In this document: positions 34,828-45,873 of the stretch, piece by piece
How positions within the stretch are numbered: the first letter of the stretch is position 1
How the letters are laid out: each line of letters begins with the position of its first letter
Source of the DNA: Siphonodentalium dalli
Lineage: Eukaryota > Mollusca > Scaphopoda > Gadilida > Siphonodentaliidae
Reading direction: 5' to 3'
Assembly (NCBI GenBank): GCA_032622095.1
Contig: CP136069.1
Coordinates: forward strand, 169,252,394-169,316,393
Length of the DNA stretch: 64,000 nucleotides
Translations under genes and position numbers: made by a program
The notes under the pieces: model-generated
Database searches by the model: none
Told to the model about the DNA's origin: nothing
What the model saw: only the letters and a program-made list of their open reading frames with translations

Positions 34828-35334
34828 TCATATGTGTTTATATGTGTTTAACTTAAACTGTATCAGTCGGATGAAGGAGCATAATCTACGCAGACTAGCC
34901 ATATCTTCCAAATTCAGCAGCTCGTCTAAAATGTCAATAGTTGCATGATCAATGCTGGTAAATTTACTAGGCAAGATACGATTTCTTTCTTTGCTAAAAC
35001 ATATACATTCTAGTAGATAATGCAGTTCGTCTCCGAGCTGTCGTTTATTACATAATGGACATAGTCTATTTAGTAAGTTTGTACCGTTCAATCGACCTTT
35101 CTCTATTGGCAAGCGATGGTTACAAGTACGGAATTGACACAAAGTTATTCTGTTTTTTGTATCCAAATAATCCAAGTATCTTTCGAAATGAATATCGTGT
35201 TCGTGTTTGAAAATATTGTAGGTATTTCCTCGGCTAGATTTTTCTATGTCAGATAGCCAGATGCCTCGAAATTGGCTATTCAGACTATTTGAAATAGCGT
35301 GCCATTTGTTCTGGACATGTGATATAACCAACAT
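34828..35334 (-). CDS. Inner LINE ORF2 C-terminus with zinc-knuckle (broken gene)
   Basis: A 168-codon open stretch with YLDYLDTKNRITLCQFRT, CNHRLPIEKGR and CPLCNKRQLGDELHYLLEC. The C-x2-C-x8-H-x4-C spacing following an IEKGR motif is the C-terminal zinc-binding module of LINE ORF2. It is separated from the RT frame (ending 35571) by about 240 bp with stops, in which ICEAEEAKFQWIEKVKDIL is still readable, so it was one protein. Confidence 0.75.
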   Translation of the reverse strand: MLVISHVQNKWHAISNSLNSQFRGIWLSDIEKSSRGNTYNIFKHEHDIHFERYLDYLDTKNRITLCQFRTCNHRLPIEKGRLNGTNLLNRLCPLCNKRQLGDELHYLLECICFSKERNRILPSKFTSIDHATIDILDELLNLEDMASLRRLCSFIRLIQFKLNTYKHI

Positions 35335-35570
35335 TTAATAGATGAATCTGCCCATATTTTGTTAGAATATCTTTTACTTTTTCAATCCATTGGAACTTTG
35401 CTTCCTCAGCTTCACATATTTTCAGGGTCAGTTGATACAGAATCTTACAGTATCAGCCTTGCTCCATCCATATTCTTAACTTTCATCCAGTATTTCACAA
35501 TACGCAAGTTGATAGTGTACACTATTGGTAGTCTACCGCTCTCACCATATATCATATAATTAGGGGTAGA

Positions 35571-37171
35571 TTATTTAAGATGGAGAACGTATTTCAAAAA
35601 TCTTCTATGTATGTTTTCAAAAATCTCATTATTTCCCGACCCCCATACTTCACAACAGTACAACATAATCGGTAATACTTGCGCATCAAACAGTTCGAAC
35701 ATGTTTCTAACCGACAGACAGTGTATTCTCGACTTAGAAATAATAGAGTACATTGCTTTAGTTGCTTTATTTACCAATACCTTCTTTGCCGCGTTATATG
35801 AGCCTGATTTTGTGTGTATAATACCAAGATAGTTAAAATGCTTTACTACTTCAATTTCCTCACCGTTGTATAAAAAAGTTGTATTCTTTAGCATGTTTCT
35901 TTTGGATATCAACATAATTTTGGTTTTCTCGACGTTTACATTCAATTTCCACTTCTGGCAATACTTTTGAAAAAAACTGTTAAGTGCCTTCTGCATTTTT
36001 AAAGGTGTTTCAGTCATAAGAACGGTGTCGTCTGCGTATAAAATAATGAATAGTTTGACATACATCTTCAAGTGAGTTTCTATATCCCGTGACATTTTAA
36101 TCAATCCCACCCCACCTTCTGATTTTAGAAATTCTTCCAGATCGTTCAGGTAAAGTGAGAATAACAGGGGTGATAGGTTTTCACCTTGTCTTACCCCAGT
36201 TAAACATGGGAAACAATCGGATGTCTGGTCGCCCATTCGAACTTTCGATTTAATGTTAGTGTACATGTTTTTAATAACTGTGAGTAGTTTCCCATTTATA
36301 CTAATGGTCGAAAGTTTGTACCAAAGTCCTAGTCGCCATATTTTGTCAAATGCCTTCTCAAAGTCAATGAAAGCACAGTACAAATTCCTGTTAAGTGCCT
36401 TCGAAATTTCGGATAGTAAATGTAGAACAAATATATTATCCGTCGTGGAATAACCTTTTCTGAAACCCGCCTGGTTCTCACATAGAGTTTCGTTATCTTC
36501 AATGTAATCATATAATCTATTTGAGAGAATCTTCGTAAATAACTTCCCAAAGCAGCTCAAAATGGTAATGGGTCTGTAATTTTTTTGGATATCTTATCAC
36601 CTTTATTTTTATACAGTGGAATAATTGTTCCGATCCCCCATATTTCTGGTACACAGCCTGATTCAAAAACTAAATTTAATGTTTTGCAGTATATGTCTAT
36701 CAGGGTATCGGAGGATGCCTTGAGATATTCATTGAGAATTCCATCTTCACCTGGGGATTTCATATTTTTTAAACTCTTTATAGCTTTAGTTACTTCTTCC
36801 CTGTCTATTGTTCGATTTAGATTGTTATTTGTATTGCTTGCTTCATTGTTCATATTTAAGTCTTCTGTAATTGTTTCGGAATTAAGTAATCGAAAATGTT
36901 CCTCTAATGATTCGATTTCTATTTCGCTGTGCCTATTTTCCCCTTGTTTATTAAGTATTGACCAAAATATTTTCGAGTTTTCTTTTTTAAGTTTAGAGAT
37001 TTCACACGTGATATTTTCTCGGTGTAGTGCTATTGCATTGTCCATTGTGCGTTTGTATTTACTGGCCATTTCGCGTACCATTTGTTTTGTACTATCGTTA
37101 CGTTGTAGCATATGACATCGCTCGGCTTTGCGATATTCTTTTCGCGCTCTCAGGTATGATGATTTAACCAA
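35571..37171 (-). CDS. Inner LINE reverse transcriptase (two overlapping open segments)
   Basis: The upstream open segment (37171-36557, 204 codons) holds the linker with SSYLRARKEYRKAERC, AIKSLKNMKSPGEDGI and IIPLYKNKGDK. The second (36560-35571, 329 codons) starts a few bases away in another frame and has GFRKGYSTTDNIFVLH, the A motif FIDFEKAFDKIW, the B motif GVRQGENLSPLLFSLYLNDL, the C motif LYADDTVLM and LNVNVEKTKIM, HFNYLG. All catalytic aspartates are present. The frameshift between the two segments sits in an A/T run near 36580. RNA-directed DNA polymerase of an APE-type LINE. Confidence 0.9.
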
Positions 37172-37709
37172 GGCTTGTTGTCCTTTCTTCGCTTTTTCGG
37201 CTTTTTAGTGTTTGGCCCAAATGTATCATACGACGACTTAAGGAGGACGTGCGATATCCTGGCAACTATTTCATTGATTTCCGTATTACTAGTGGTAGAG
37301 GGGGAACAACCGTTCAACAAAAATCACAATTCTGAGATTTCCACAGGGTCCAGGTTCCATACAAACTCAGTTGTTTTGGAAGAGTCCCATTTATGGGTAA
37401 GATGAGTATAGGATTTGTCATCTCGTATATCTGCATGGCATTTCATAGGTACTGCTATTACGGTTGAGATACGTTTATGAACATCTGAGAACAATTTATT
37501 TGTCTCTTCGACTGCGAAGTCTACGATCAATGGCAGTGCATTTAAAGAACAAATCATATAATCTACAACTGATGCGTCTCGACAGGTGTAAGTCCCTATT
37601 TCCCGGTCGGTTCCTAATCTTCCGTTTATTATTACTAGTTTGTTGGTATGATAAACGCTCAGTAATTGGCGACCGAAATTATTCTAAACTCTATCCATAC
37701 TATGCCTCT

Positions 37710-38361
37710 TTAAGGGCACCCCACACTCTTCGAGTGACGCTTCTGTAGATACATCATTGTCGTATATATGTCAATTTCATTTTCTTCATTGGGGATATAG
37801 TCTAAATTCTGAGAGGTACGTGCATTGAAATCGCCAGTTACAAAAATGTTATCATATCGTTCCCGCATGTGCAAAATATCCCCATCAAGAATACTATAGG
37901 CTGAGTTAGATACATATCTAGTTCCTTCTGGTGGAACATAGACTGCACCCACAATAATTTTAACATTGTGATGACATATTTCCAACCAGTGAATAAATGG
38001 ACAGTTCGTAAATCTGATTTGACACCAATAATGATTCCGCCGGATTTAACACGTGAAAGTTTTGTTCGGTTTTTCATGTACAGAACAAAGCCCGGAAGAA
38101 CAAGCTGATCACAGTCATCAGTCTTTGTCTCTAAAAAGCACAGAATATCGTATTTCAGACACATTTCTTGGAATTCAGGGTATGCTAATTTTTTTCTTAT
38201 CCCGCAGACATTTAACGCTAGTACTTTTATGCCATCGACAGCAGTGTCAACAACAACAACAACAACAACAACACCAACATCTTTATCGTCATCGTCAGCA
38301 ACTTCGTCATCATTTCCACAAACAACAGTATCCTCATCCTCACCATCAATTTCACCACCAA

Positions 38362-38399
<38 letters not shown>

Positions 38400-38629
38400 A
38401 CAACAGCACAGTCATCTTCATCATCATCACCGTCGCCGTCGCGGTAGTCGTCACCATAGTCGTAATCTTCACCAACCTCATAACCATAATAATAATAATA
38501 ATCATCATCATCGTCATCATCATCATCATCATCGTCCTCCTCATCGGCACCATCATTATCATCGTCATCATCTTCCTCAGTATCGTCTCTACGATAATCA
38601 TTTTCAATTACTTCTCTGGTATACCTCAA
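37710..38629 (-). CDS. Inner LINE acidic region plus APE endonuclease (broken gene)
   Basis: A 263-codon open frame (38629-37838) begins RYTREVIENDYRRDDTEE, runs through about 100 residues dominated by Asp (with Glu, Tyr, Gly), then a valine-rich joint, then an endonuclease start LALNVCGIRKKLAYPEF, EMCLKYDILCFLETKT and SRVKSGGIIIGVKS. It then shifts frame, and the next segment (37985-37710) has KIIVGAVYVPPEG and VTGDFNART. N-x-x-G, E-T, and GDFNAR are endonuclease landmarks. The acidic tract is in phase with recognisable sequence on both sides, so it was probably translated. Confidence 0.75.
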
Positions 38630-39249
38630 TACATCTGAAATAGGGGCTATGCTGGGCGAGTACGCGTTCTCGGATCGGCGTTTGTCTTCACTTTTCTTTT
38701 AAAAACTTTGATACGTTCGGCAGAAATGAGACATTATTCTGAACATTTAAGATTCTTTCGCGGGTTGAGTTATAAATATGATCTTCGTCGCTTATTATTT
38801 CTAAGTGGCGCGTTCGTATACCTGAGACTTTGGGGACATTATCGTGTTCAAAGTATGATTCAGCTTTTTATTCTACGCATAGTGGTTTGGAAACACTAGC
38901 GGTGTCATCGTATCGAGATCGGTCAACATATATACTGTAATGTGCATATGCTGGTCCAACAGTGTCATTGACATGTGTTTTTGTGTCACCATCATTCACG
39001 TTCAAATCATGCATGTACATATAATTCATATCATAAGAATTTGTGTCACCCATAACAACATCATTTGGTATTGCACAATGCGCCATCGGTCTTTATCGCA
39101 CAATGTTCATAATGAAAATTATGGTTCATTTCGTCGATATTAACAGCTTCTCGAATGCTTTTCAAAACGTCATGTTCTTTAAGGTCTTTCGGATCGTACT
39201 GTGATTCGCAGCTGTTGTCAGTTGCTGAATATCACAAACAACACAACCA

Positions 39250-40235
39250 TGTATTCAATGGAAAAGGCATACCGATTATGTGTCAAACACATCCAAACGC
39301 TCCCGACGCGGACCCAGACCAACGTTGCGATGAGTCTCCTTGTGTTAATATCGCTTGAGACGGAGATACACATCAACAAACTATATTTTCTCTCTGAACT
39401 GATCCATCTGCCTCAAGGACACCAGGTGCCTCTTACGATATTTCTCCAGAAATTTTTTCCAGCACACCATTTTCGCTCGTCATACAACTGGATTCGTCCC
39501 GGATATCATTGAAATATTAAATCGCTATGCCCTGTATCATCCTAACATCATACGTGAAAACTGGAATTTTCCCAACGAAATCTTCTTGGAAAAATCTTGT
39601 GCAGACAGCAGTCCGACATAATTATTATCGAGAATGGTGCCGGTCTGTGTCAGTCGATCGAAACCTCGATGTCTTTAAAATTGTACACGGAGACCCAGCA
39701 TCATGTTGGAACATTTGGAGGATCCTACGAGAATACCCACGTTTTAATAAAGAACTGCGAAATCTTGCCTTGTTGCTAAACAAGCCAACATACAGTAATA
39801 ATTTGACATGTTGCACATGTAAAAATACATATAACAATGAGTTAATACATGCAATTCGCTACTGTAATTCAACCTATTCTGTCTTACTGAGGAACGACTA
39901 TCTGGATTACATAACGGACCAATACGGCGTGGCCGTCTTTCTGTATATAGACTCGTTAAGTGATATTGAACTTTATGCATTTCTATTCGGCACCGACGTC
40001 ATGCAGTCGCCGGTGGAAATAGCACAACGCATGGACCAATGCTTCATTTCTGTTCGTCTTGTGTCAACCGATTCGAGGACAATAAGTGCATTATTAATCC
40101 ATGACGTTGGAATGTCGACCTCGGCTCTCACATCCAAATGGACATATTTTAGCCACATGGGACAATGTATATTATTGTTCCATTTAGGATAGGATAGGAC
40201 AGGATATTTTATTTCAATATACACACATTAATGCA
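39250..40235 (+). pseudogene. Plus-strand LINE, 3' part after the nested insertion
   Basis: The protein resumes with MEKAYRLCVKHIQTLPTRTQ, SLETEIHINKLYFLSELI and FLQKFFPAHHF (39258-39510). It then changes frame to FPTKSSWKNLVQTAVRHNYY, LDVFKIVHGDPASCWNIW and the zinc module CCTCKNTYNNELIHAIRYC (39527-40190). RT C-terminal order matches that expected after LYGC at 34540. The 3' end has AGGAT repeats (40186-40205) followed by AT-rich sequence. Frameshifts make it inactive. Confidence 0.8.
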
Positions 40236-40270
40236 TAATACATTTGACAAATATTACATTGTATATTTGA

Positions 40271-40312
40271 GGGGGTGGCATAGTCAGACTAGACTGTCTT
40301 ACTGCCACCCCC
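40271..40312. repeat. Perfect-stem hairpin GGGGGTGGCA...TGCCACCCCC
   Basis: GGGGGTGGCA and TGCCACCCCC flank an AGTC-rich loop just downstream of the LINE tail. It may be the LINE's 3' stem-loop or a separate short repeat. Confidence 0.55.
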
Positions 40313-40514
40313 ATTTATATGAACTATACATATTCTTCTCCATATTGGAGGTCCACAATAAATATATATGCAAATGACCGTGGCAGGAATGCAACACACA
40401 AACTTGTCCAGATACACGAATAGAGTTCCATTTCCTGTGCTTGGATAACAATTCCGAAGTTATCGGGATCCGAACAAGGTTTTCCATCACTAATGCGTCA
40501 TTGACCACACCAAC

Positions 40515-41267
40515 GGAGCCACCTGAATCGCGCTCTCCATTGTGTGAATGTAATCTTATCCGCGAGCTGATTGGTCTAGCCAGTAATGTAGCCACCTGAA
40601 TCCCGCTTTCCATTGTGTGATTGTAGTCTTATCCTCGAGCTGATTGGTCTAGCCAGTAAGGGAGCCACCTGAATCCCGATCACCATTGTGTGAATGTATT
40701 CTCATCCGCGAGCTGATTGGTCTAGCCAGTAAGGGAGTCACCTGAATCCCGCTCTCCATTGTGTGAATGTAGTCTTATCCGCGAGCTGATTGGTCTAGCC
40801 AGTAAGGGAGCCACACGAATCCCTCTTTCCATTGTGTGAATGTAGTCTTATCCGCGAGCTGATTGGTCTAGCCAGTAAGTGAGTCACCTGAATCCCTCTT
40901 TCCATTGTGTGAATGTAGTCTTATCCGCGAGCTGATTGATGTCTTATCCGCGAGCTGATTGGTCTAGCCAGTAAGGGAGCCACATGAATCCCGCTCTCCA
41001 TTGTGTGAATGTAATCTTATCCTCGAGCTGATTGGTCTAGCCAGTAAGGGAGCCACACGAATCCCGCTCTCCATTGTGTGAATGTAATCTTATCCTCGAG
41101 CTGATTGGTCTAGCCAGTAAGGGAGCCTCCTGAATCCCGCTCTCCATTGTGTGAATGTAATCTTATCCTCGAGCTGATTGGTCTAGCCAGTAAGGGAGCC
41201 ACCTGAATCCCGCTCTCCATTGTGTGAATGTAATCTTATCCTCGAGCTGATTGGTCTAGCCAGTAAG
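40515..41267. repeat. Minisatellite, 73-bp unit, about ten copies
   Basis: The unit contains GGTCTAGCCAGTAAGGGAGC, CACCTGAATCCCGCTCTCCA and TTGTGTGAATGTAATCTTAT, then CCTCGAGCTGATT. Spacing is 73 bp where measured (40573 to 40646). One unit near 40930 has an extra partial copy (GATGTCTTATCCGCGAGCTG). The last unit is cut by the MITE starting at 41268. Confidence 0.92.
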
Positions 41268-41653
41268 GGTACGTTCACACTCGCAAGCTTGCACTCTTTG
41301 TTTTGCAGGCATATCGTCGTCGTAAACCACGTGGTGCCAGCATATGAACGGAAGCATGCACATGAAATGCACCTTTATGAAACCTATAAAGACATGATAA
41401 ATATACATTATGTAGTTCCACATGAAACGGTGCTATATTCTTCAAATACCCGTATAATTGATTATTGCGAGATAAGTGCATGTTATTTACAGGGAAATGT
41501 CGGTAGCATCGATATTTTACTTCTCAAGTAGTTAGCTGTTGTACAGATGCATTGCAGCTGCATTTTTCTGTTCATATTCCATCACCATATGGTTTTCTAT
41601 GACGAAATGCCTGAAAAACGTACCGTATACAATTGCGATAGTGTGAACGTACC
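41268..41653. mobile_element. MITE with GGTACGTTCACACT termini, 386 bp
   Basis: The left end GGTACGTTCACACTCGC is mirrored by GCGATAGTGTGAACGTACC. Internal phrases GAACGGAAGCATGCACA, AAAGACATGATAA and TTTTCTATGACGAAATGCCT also occur in the diverged copy at 44838-45203. Target duplication not evident. A 103-codon plus frame spans the left part but is shared with the minisatellite and is not a gene. Confidence 0.75.
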
Positions 41654-41660
41654 ATATATA

Positions 41661-42887
41661 AAGGCCCCCGCGGATTTGAGCAATCGAACTAAGCAATCGG
41701 ACTAGCGACCCCGTCGTGTTCCCCGCAGACTTGAGCAATTCGGTTCTGCACTCGACGACTTTAATATGCCCTGTCACTAACTCGCTGCCATATTGGACCC
41801 ACCAGGTCTGGTTCCGTGGTTTTACTTAGCTTTCCATATATGGAAGTCATGAATAATTTAAAAGCTTCAATAATGGGGGAGGGTCCCACTTTTTATGAGT
41901 TCATTAACTACTTCGGTGACAAAAATACAGATATTCAAAATAGTGGCCTAAATATCAGTCACATTCCGAACCGAATGATATATTCTTGGTTTATTCCAGA
42001 TTGAGTTGAACAGACATCACAATTTGAACGAGAACTATTTGGTTAACACTGCACAAACTGGTTGTAGAGACACATCTTTCCATCCCGCTTTGCTGAACAA
42101 TCTGACTCGCGTTCCGCGGACACTTGAACAATCGTCCTCAGATTGCCCGGCGTCCGATTGCTCAGTAAAACCACCCCCATAGACCAGGGGGGGATTTTCC
42201 CCGGGCACGTATGCCGGTGTGGGTGGGTGGTCAATGGGACCAACTAACAATTTTTTCCGCAAATAATTTTTTTTTTCCTGCAAATGTTTTGACTGTTTTT
42301 GCAATGAGTTTGGCTTAAAACACCTTAGAATAAGAGAAATAATGTAATTCTAACTGCTAAGCTGACTGCAGGCAGTTATCGTGTTGTATTTTGTTGCAAA
42401 TTTTGAAATCCAAGATGGCCGCTGGCAGCCATGTTTTTTTGGCCGAATGACCCCAAAATGACTCGTTCCTATTTACATGTCAATGTCAACATCCATGACA
42501 AATTCCATGATGATCCGACCAAAGACACGACCTGTAGCCTGTGTCAAAGGATTTAGTCATACAAAGAGTAAAATCCAAGATGGCTACCGAATGGCACAGA
42601 AATTCATATACAGCTGTTTACAGTGAATTCCCCCCGCAAATCTCTGTTTTAGTGTTAAAAGGGGGGTGTGTGTCAAAAAATGTCGGAAAAACTGTCGAAA
42701 ACGGAAAAACATTTGGGCGCGGGGGTGGGTGGGTCCCAACAAGGGTCGAAAGGTAAAAATCAGCATACATGCCTGAATATATTTTTTTCGACACCCCCCC
42801 CCCCCCCCCCCCCCACTGCATAGACTTGTGCAATCGTGCTCGCGAGTCCGATTGCTTAGCTCAATTTCTCAAATGTGCGGGGGCCTT
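41661..42887. mobile_element. TIR element, 1227 bp, AAGGCCCCCG termini
   Basis: AAGGCCCCCGCGGATTTGAG and AGCAATCGGACT at the left are mirrored by AGTCCGATTGCT and CAAATGTGCGGGGGCCTT at the right. Subterminal GACTTGAGCAATCG-like phrases recur at 41730 and 42110, and in inverted orientation in the right TIR. The interior has two AATCCAAGATGGC motifs (42408 and 42570) and a 21-C run at 42794-42814. No coding sequence. It directly follows the MITE at 41268-41653. Confidence 0.7.
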
Positions 42888-44160
42888 AAAGGAGAACAGT
42901 TGTGAGTGGGTCTGAGTGGCCATACACAGAAACGAAATGCACCTTATTAGTAGTTTATTTCCGTTCAAGATAACACATTATATACTGTGCGCCGACGCAA
43001 CCATGCAGGGAAATCGAGAATAATGGGAAGAGAGGCAAATAATTGATGCAAAAGTCTTGTGAGCAATGTAAACAATCGTTAAAATCGCTTGCCATCTAGT
43101 CACAACATGAGAAACAATCGTTAAGAGCTCTTTATTGACTGCTTAAGTTGTTATCATTTGGACCATCTCCGTTCAATCAACGCCGATTATCTTATTTTAG
43201 CCAGTGCATTCAACGAGATTGTGGGGGTGGTAACACATATTCTATGGACATACTATTGTATGGTTGCCATCGTCTTGTTTTACCGCATAACACAAATGAT
43301 GATAGTTTGGTCGGCCAATTCTTTGAAGGTATTTTCTGGAGGCATCACGGAATACTTCAGGTAAGTGGCGAGTGAACAGGAACATTAAAACCAGCCTTTG
43401 TATTAGCCGGTAGAGATATCAGTGAACAATACATTCCAAAATATATTTCTGAAATTAGCCTTCAGAAAATTGCGATAACATACAACTATACTGGTGATCT
43501 GGCATTGACAGCATTTACATCTATATGTAATTCATTTCAGTTATTATATATACTCAAAACTCTGAACTCTGCTGTTCTGGGACTTTTAGTATAGTGTCTA
43601 TGATTAAAGTAAAGTCGCGTTTGCATATAATCGACAGTTGTGGAGGCAAACAAAATGGCTTTGTGTCAAAAATTGCATTGATTTCGTCATGTTTTATTGA
43701 AACTTGAGTACATGTTTCGCCGTTCACATGTTTTACAAGTTATATTATCGTCGCCTAGGCCCACCCACATGATACCCACCAATATATACGTAGTACACAG
43801 TTACCAAGGATATACACATATATAAACCCTACACTCCATAAAATCGCCATATAGCGAAATCCCTTATGCGGAGTATTCGCTGTAGACTGATCAAAGATAG
43901 TGTAAACAATATTATGGTTCCCATCTGCCGTTGTCCTTTTGATGCTTCAGTACGGGTTGATAAATATCCCATTTGGCCTAATCTAAAGAGTGTTATCATA
44001 TCTTTGTCTCTATGTCGGTGTTGTATTGGTCCTTCCAGAGTACTTTAGAAGGATAATCGGATACCACGAAATTACATTACAGTGTAGTGACATTAAAAGA
44101 GCTCCCACAAATACAGAAAACATAATATCCGCCATGCAACAATATGTCCTTCGGGATGAA
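42888..44160. other. Stretch without a recognised gene
   Basis: Overlapping 68-75 codon plus frames at 43148-43375 include a hydrophobic run, but no start context, domain or partner exon is visible. Nothing else of note. Confidence 0.4.
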
Positions 44161-44162
44161 TT

Positions 44163-44258
44163 ACATTCGGGCAAGCCTGCAAATAGTGTGTCTGTCATTT
44201 GCAGAATGAGGTCTCCAGAGGGTGAATTTAGTGACGATATCCCGCACAATGCATGGTT
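44163..44258 (+). repeat. Single unit of the compound-palindrome repeat
   Basis: GCAAGCCTGCAAATAGTGTG, TCATTTGCAGAATGAGGTC and CCAGAGGGTGAATTTAGTGA match the unit that occurs four times at 46941-47194. Confidence 0.75.
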
Positions 44259-44308
44259 TAAGAAAAAATCTTATTATATGCAAATAAGATCACTAAGAAG
44301 GCTAGACA

Positions 44309-44836
44309 TTAAAGATACGTGCGGAGTTGGCGGTGGGTATGCTGTTAAAATATTCACCTCCGTCAAAAACCGCCATAAACAGAAAGAATAGCAAAATATA
44401 GACAGACTTTGTACTTATATCAATAAGAAATATGGCATAAACAGTATGTTATTGTCAATTATTTGTCCTTTGTTATGTAAACAAAAGCAAAAAACGTTAC
44501 GTTACCTGGCTTTTGTTTAGATCCGGATATGGTAAACATAAAGAGCGTTATCCGTTACTGTTTTCCTGATATGGATATAATAAAGAGCGTTTATATAATG
44601 TGTGTGTGATTAACCAATAGAATTGCACTGTGTTATGTAAACAGACGCACACCTTCTGTAACACGAGCAGGCTCTTGTTTACGTACACCATCGTACGTCT
44701 TGACGACAATATACTATTTACGCGCTGATTATGTTTGGCATATGAACACAACTATATATATTTCAATATTCCTTCTGTTGATGGCGATTTGAACAAATAT
44801 GAATATTTCTGCAACGAACACCGCCCGTACCTTTAA
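44309..44836 (+). mobile_element. TTAAAG-ended TIR repeat, copy 2
   Basis: Begins TTAAAGATACGTGCGGAG and ends CCGCCCGTACCTTTAA. It shares GGCGGTGGGTATGCTG, CCGTCAAAAACCGCCAT and AATAAAGAGCGTTTAT with copy 1 (22398-22898). Confidence 0.7.
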
Positions 44837-44837
44837 G

Positions 44838-45203
44838 GTTATATTCACATGTAGAATCATTATTAGAAAAAAACACTTCGTATATAGAAAACCAGAATAT
44901 GAACGGAAACATGCACATAAAATTCATCTTTGCCAAATCCAAAGACATGATAAGTAAATTTATGTATAGTTCTATATGTAACGGTGCTACTGGCATTTGC
45001 CTTCAAATACCTGTATGATAGATTCTTGTGTGATAATTTCATGCTATTTACAGCCAAATTTCGGTAGCATCGCTATAGGTGGACCTACATATATTTTACT
45101 TCTCATGTAGTTAGCTGTGGTATAGATGAATTATATATGCATGTTTCCGTTCATATTCGGGAACCATATCGTTTTCTATGACGAAATGCCTGTACAAAGG
45201 GTA
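44838..45203. mobile_element. Diverged copy of the GGTACGTTCACACT MITE
   Basis: Shares GAACGGAAACATGCACA, AAAGACATGATAA, CGGTAGCATCG and TTTTCTATGACGAAATGCCT in the same order as 41268-41653; the termini are eroded. It lies directly after copy 2 of the TTAAAG repeat. Confidence 0.65.
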
Positions 45204-45873
45204 CCCAAGGACCACAAAGTGAGCAAAAATAGTAAAATATCACCAATAAGAAAAACATGGATAAATTGATCAACTTTATTTATTCTTATATTGATAGTTG
45301 TCCATTAACGATATTTTGCGTGTTGAAAGACATATTATGGACTTACTTCAGTAAATAAAATTGACAAGTTAGTATCCAAACACTATATCCATTGAAAGAA
45401 AATAGCAATCAACTAAGATATTCGAATATTGCAACCACGTCGACAGTATACTATTTCAGAGAACAAAACGCTATAACTACGCACGAATGTAATTATTTAC
45501 TACTTTATTCGGGGGGGCATTATTGAGCATAAACTGTACGGTAATGATTCCGCTAAAATAGTTAGCACGTAATTAGTTTATTACAATGATGCTGTTTCTG
45601 CCTATTTTCATATCAAATTTATGAAAATAACTTATTTTGGCATGATTCGTTGTTATTCCGTTCAAAACACATCAGTGGAGTGTTTCACATCGCTTAATTT
45701 GAAACCATTGTTATGTAAACAAAACTGTTTGGTAATTTGTCGACCAACATTGCTACTCGTGTAGTAAGTTCAAATATTTTAGTCTGAATATAATTTTTTT
45801 GAATATTTTTTCAATACTTTGACCTTTTCCAATGTTTGATAAAACTTTGATATCTTATTGGGCTAACTTGGCT
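45204..45873. other. AT-rich stretch, nothing recognised
   Basis: No coding or repeat structure seen, apart from a seven-G run at 45511. Confidence 0.45.

Larger units (their letters stand above)
34597..39248 (-). mobile_element. Second LINE, inserted into the first in opposite orientation
   Basis: Reading down from about 39230: a decayed N-terminal part (SCESQYDPKDLKEHDVLKS; FEHDNVPKVSGIRTR; RERILNVQNNVSFLP), an acidic low-complexity tract (38600-38270), an APE endonuclease (LALNVCGIRKK near 38230, FLETKTDDCDQ, GGIIIGVKSDLR, and VTGDFNART near 37840), a linker, an RT domain (37171-35571) and a C-terminal zinc module (35334-34828). The 3' end is AT-rich with GTT and GAT repeats (34690-34830). 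Flanks ATGTACAAGGAGAAAA (34581) and ATGTATTCAATGGAAAA (39249) may be an imperfect target duplication. Confidence 0.8.

Noticed and set aside
38053-38643. 196-codon plus-strand frame rich in Gln and His
   Set aside because: It is the antisense of the acidic tract and endonuclease start of the minus-strand LINE.
40515-41267. Regularly spaced repeat resembling a CRISPR array
   Set aside because: Units are contiguous 73-bp repeats without unique spacers, no cas genes are present, and the setting is eukaryotic.
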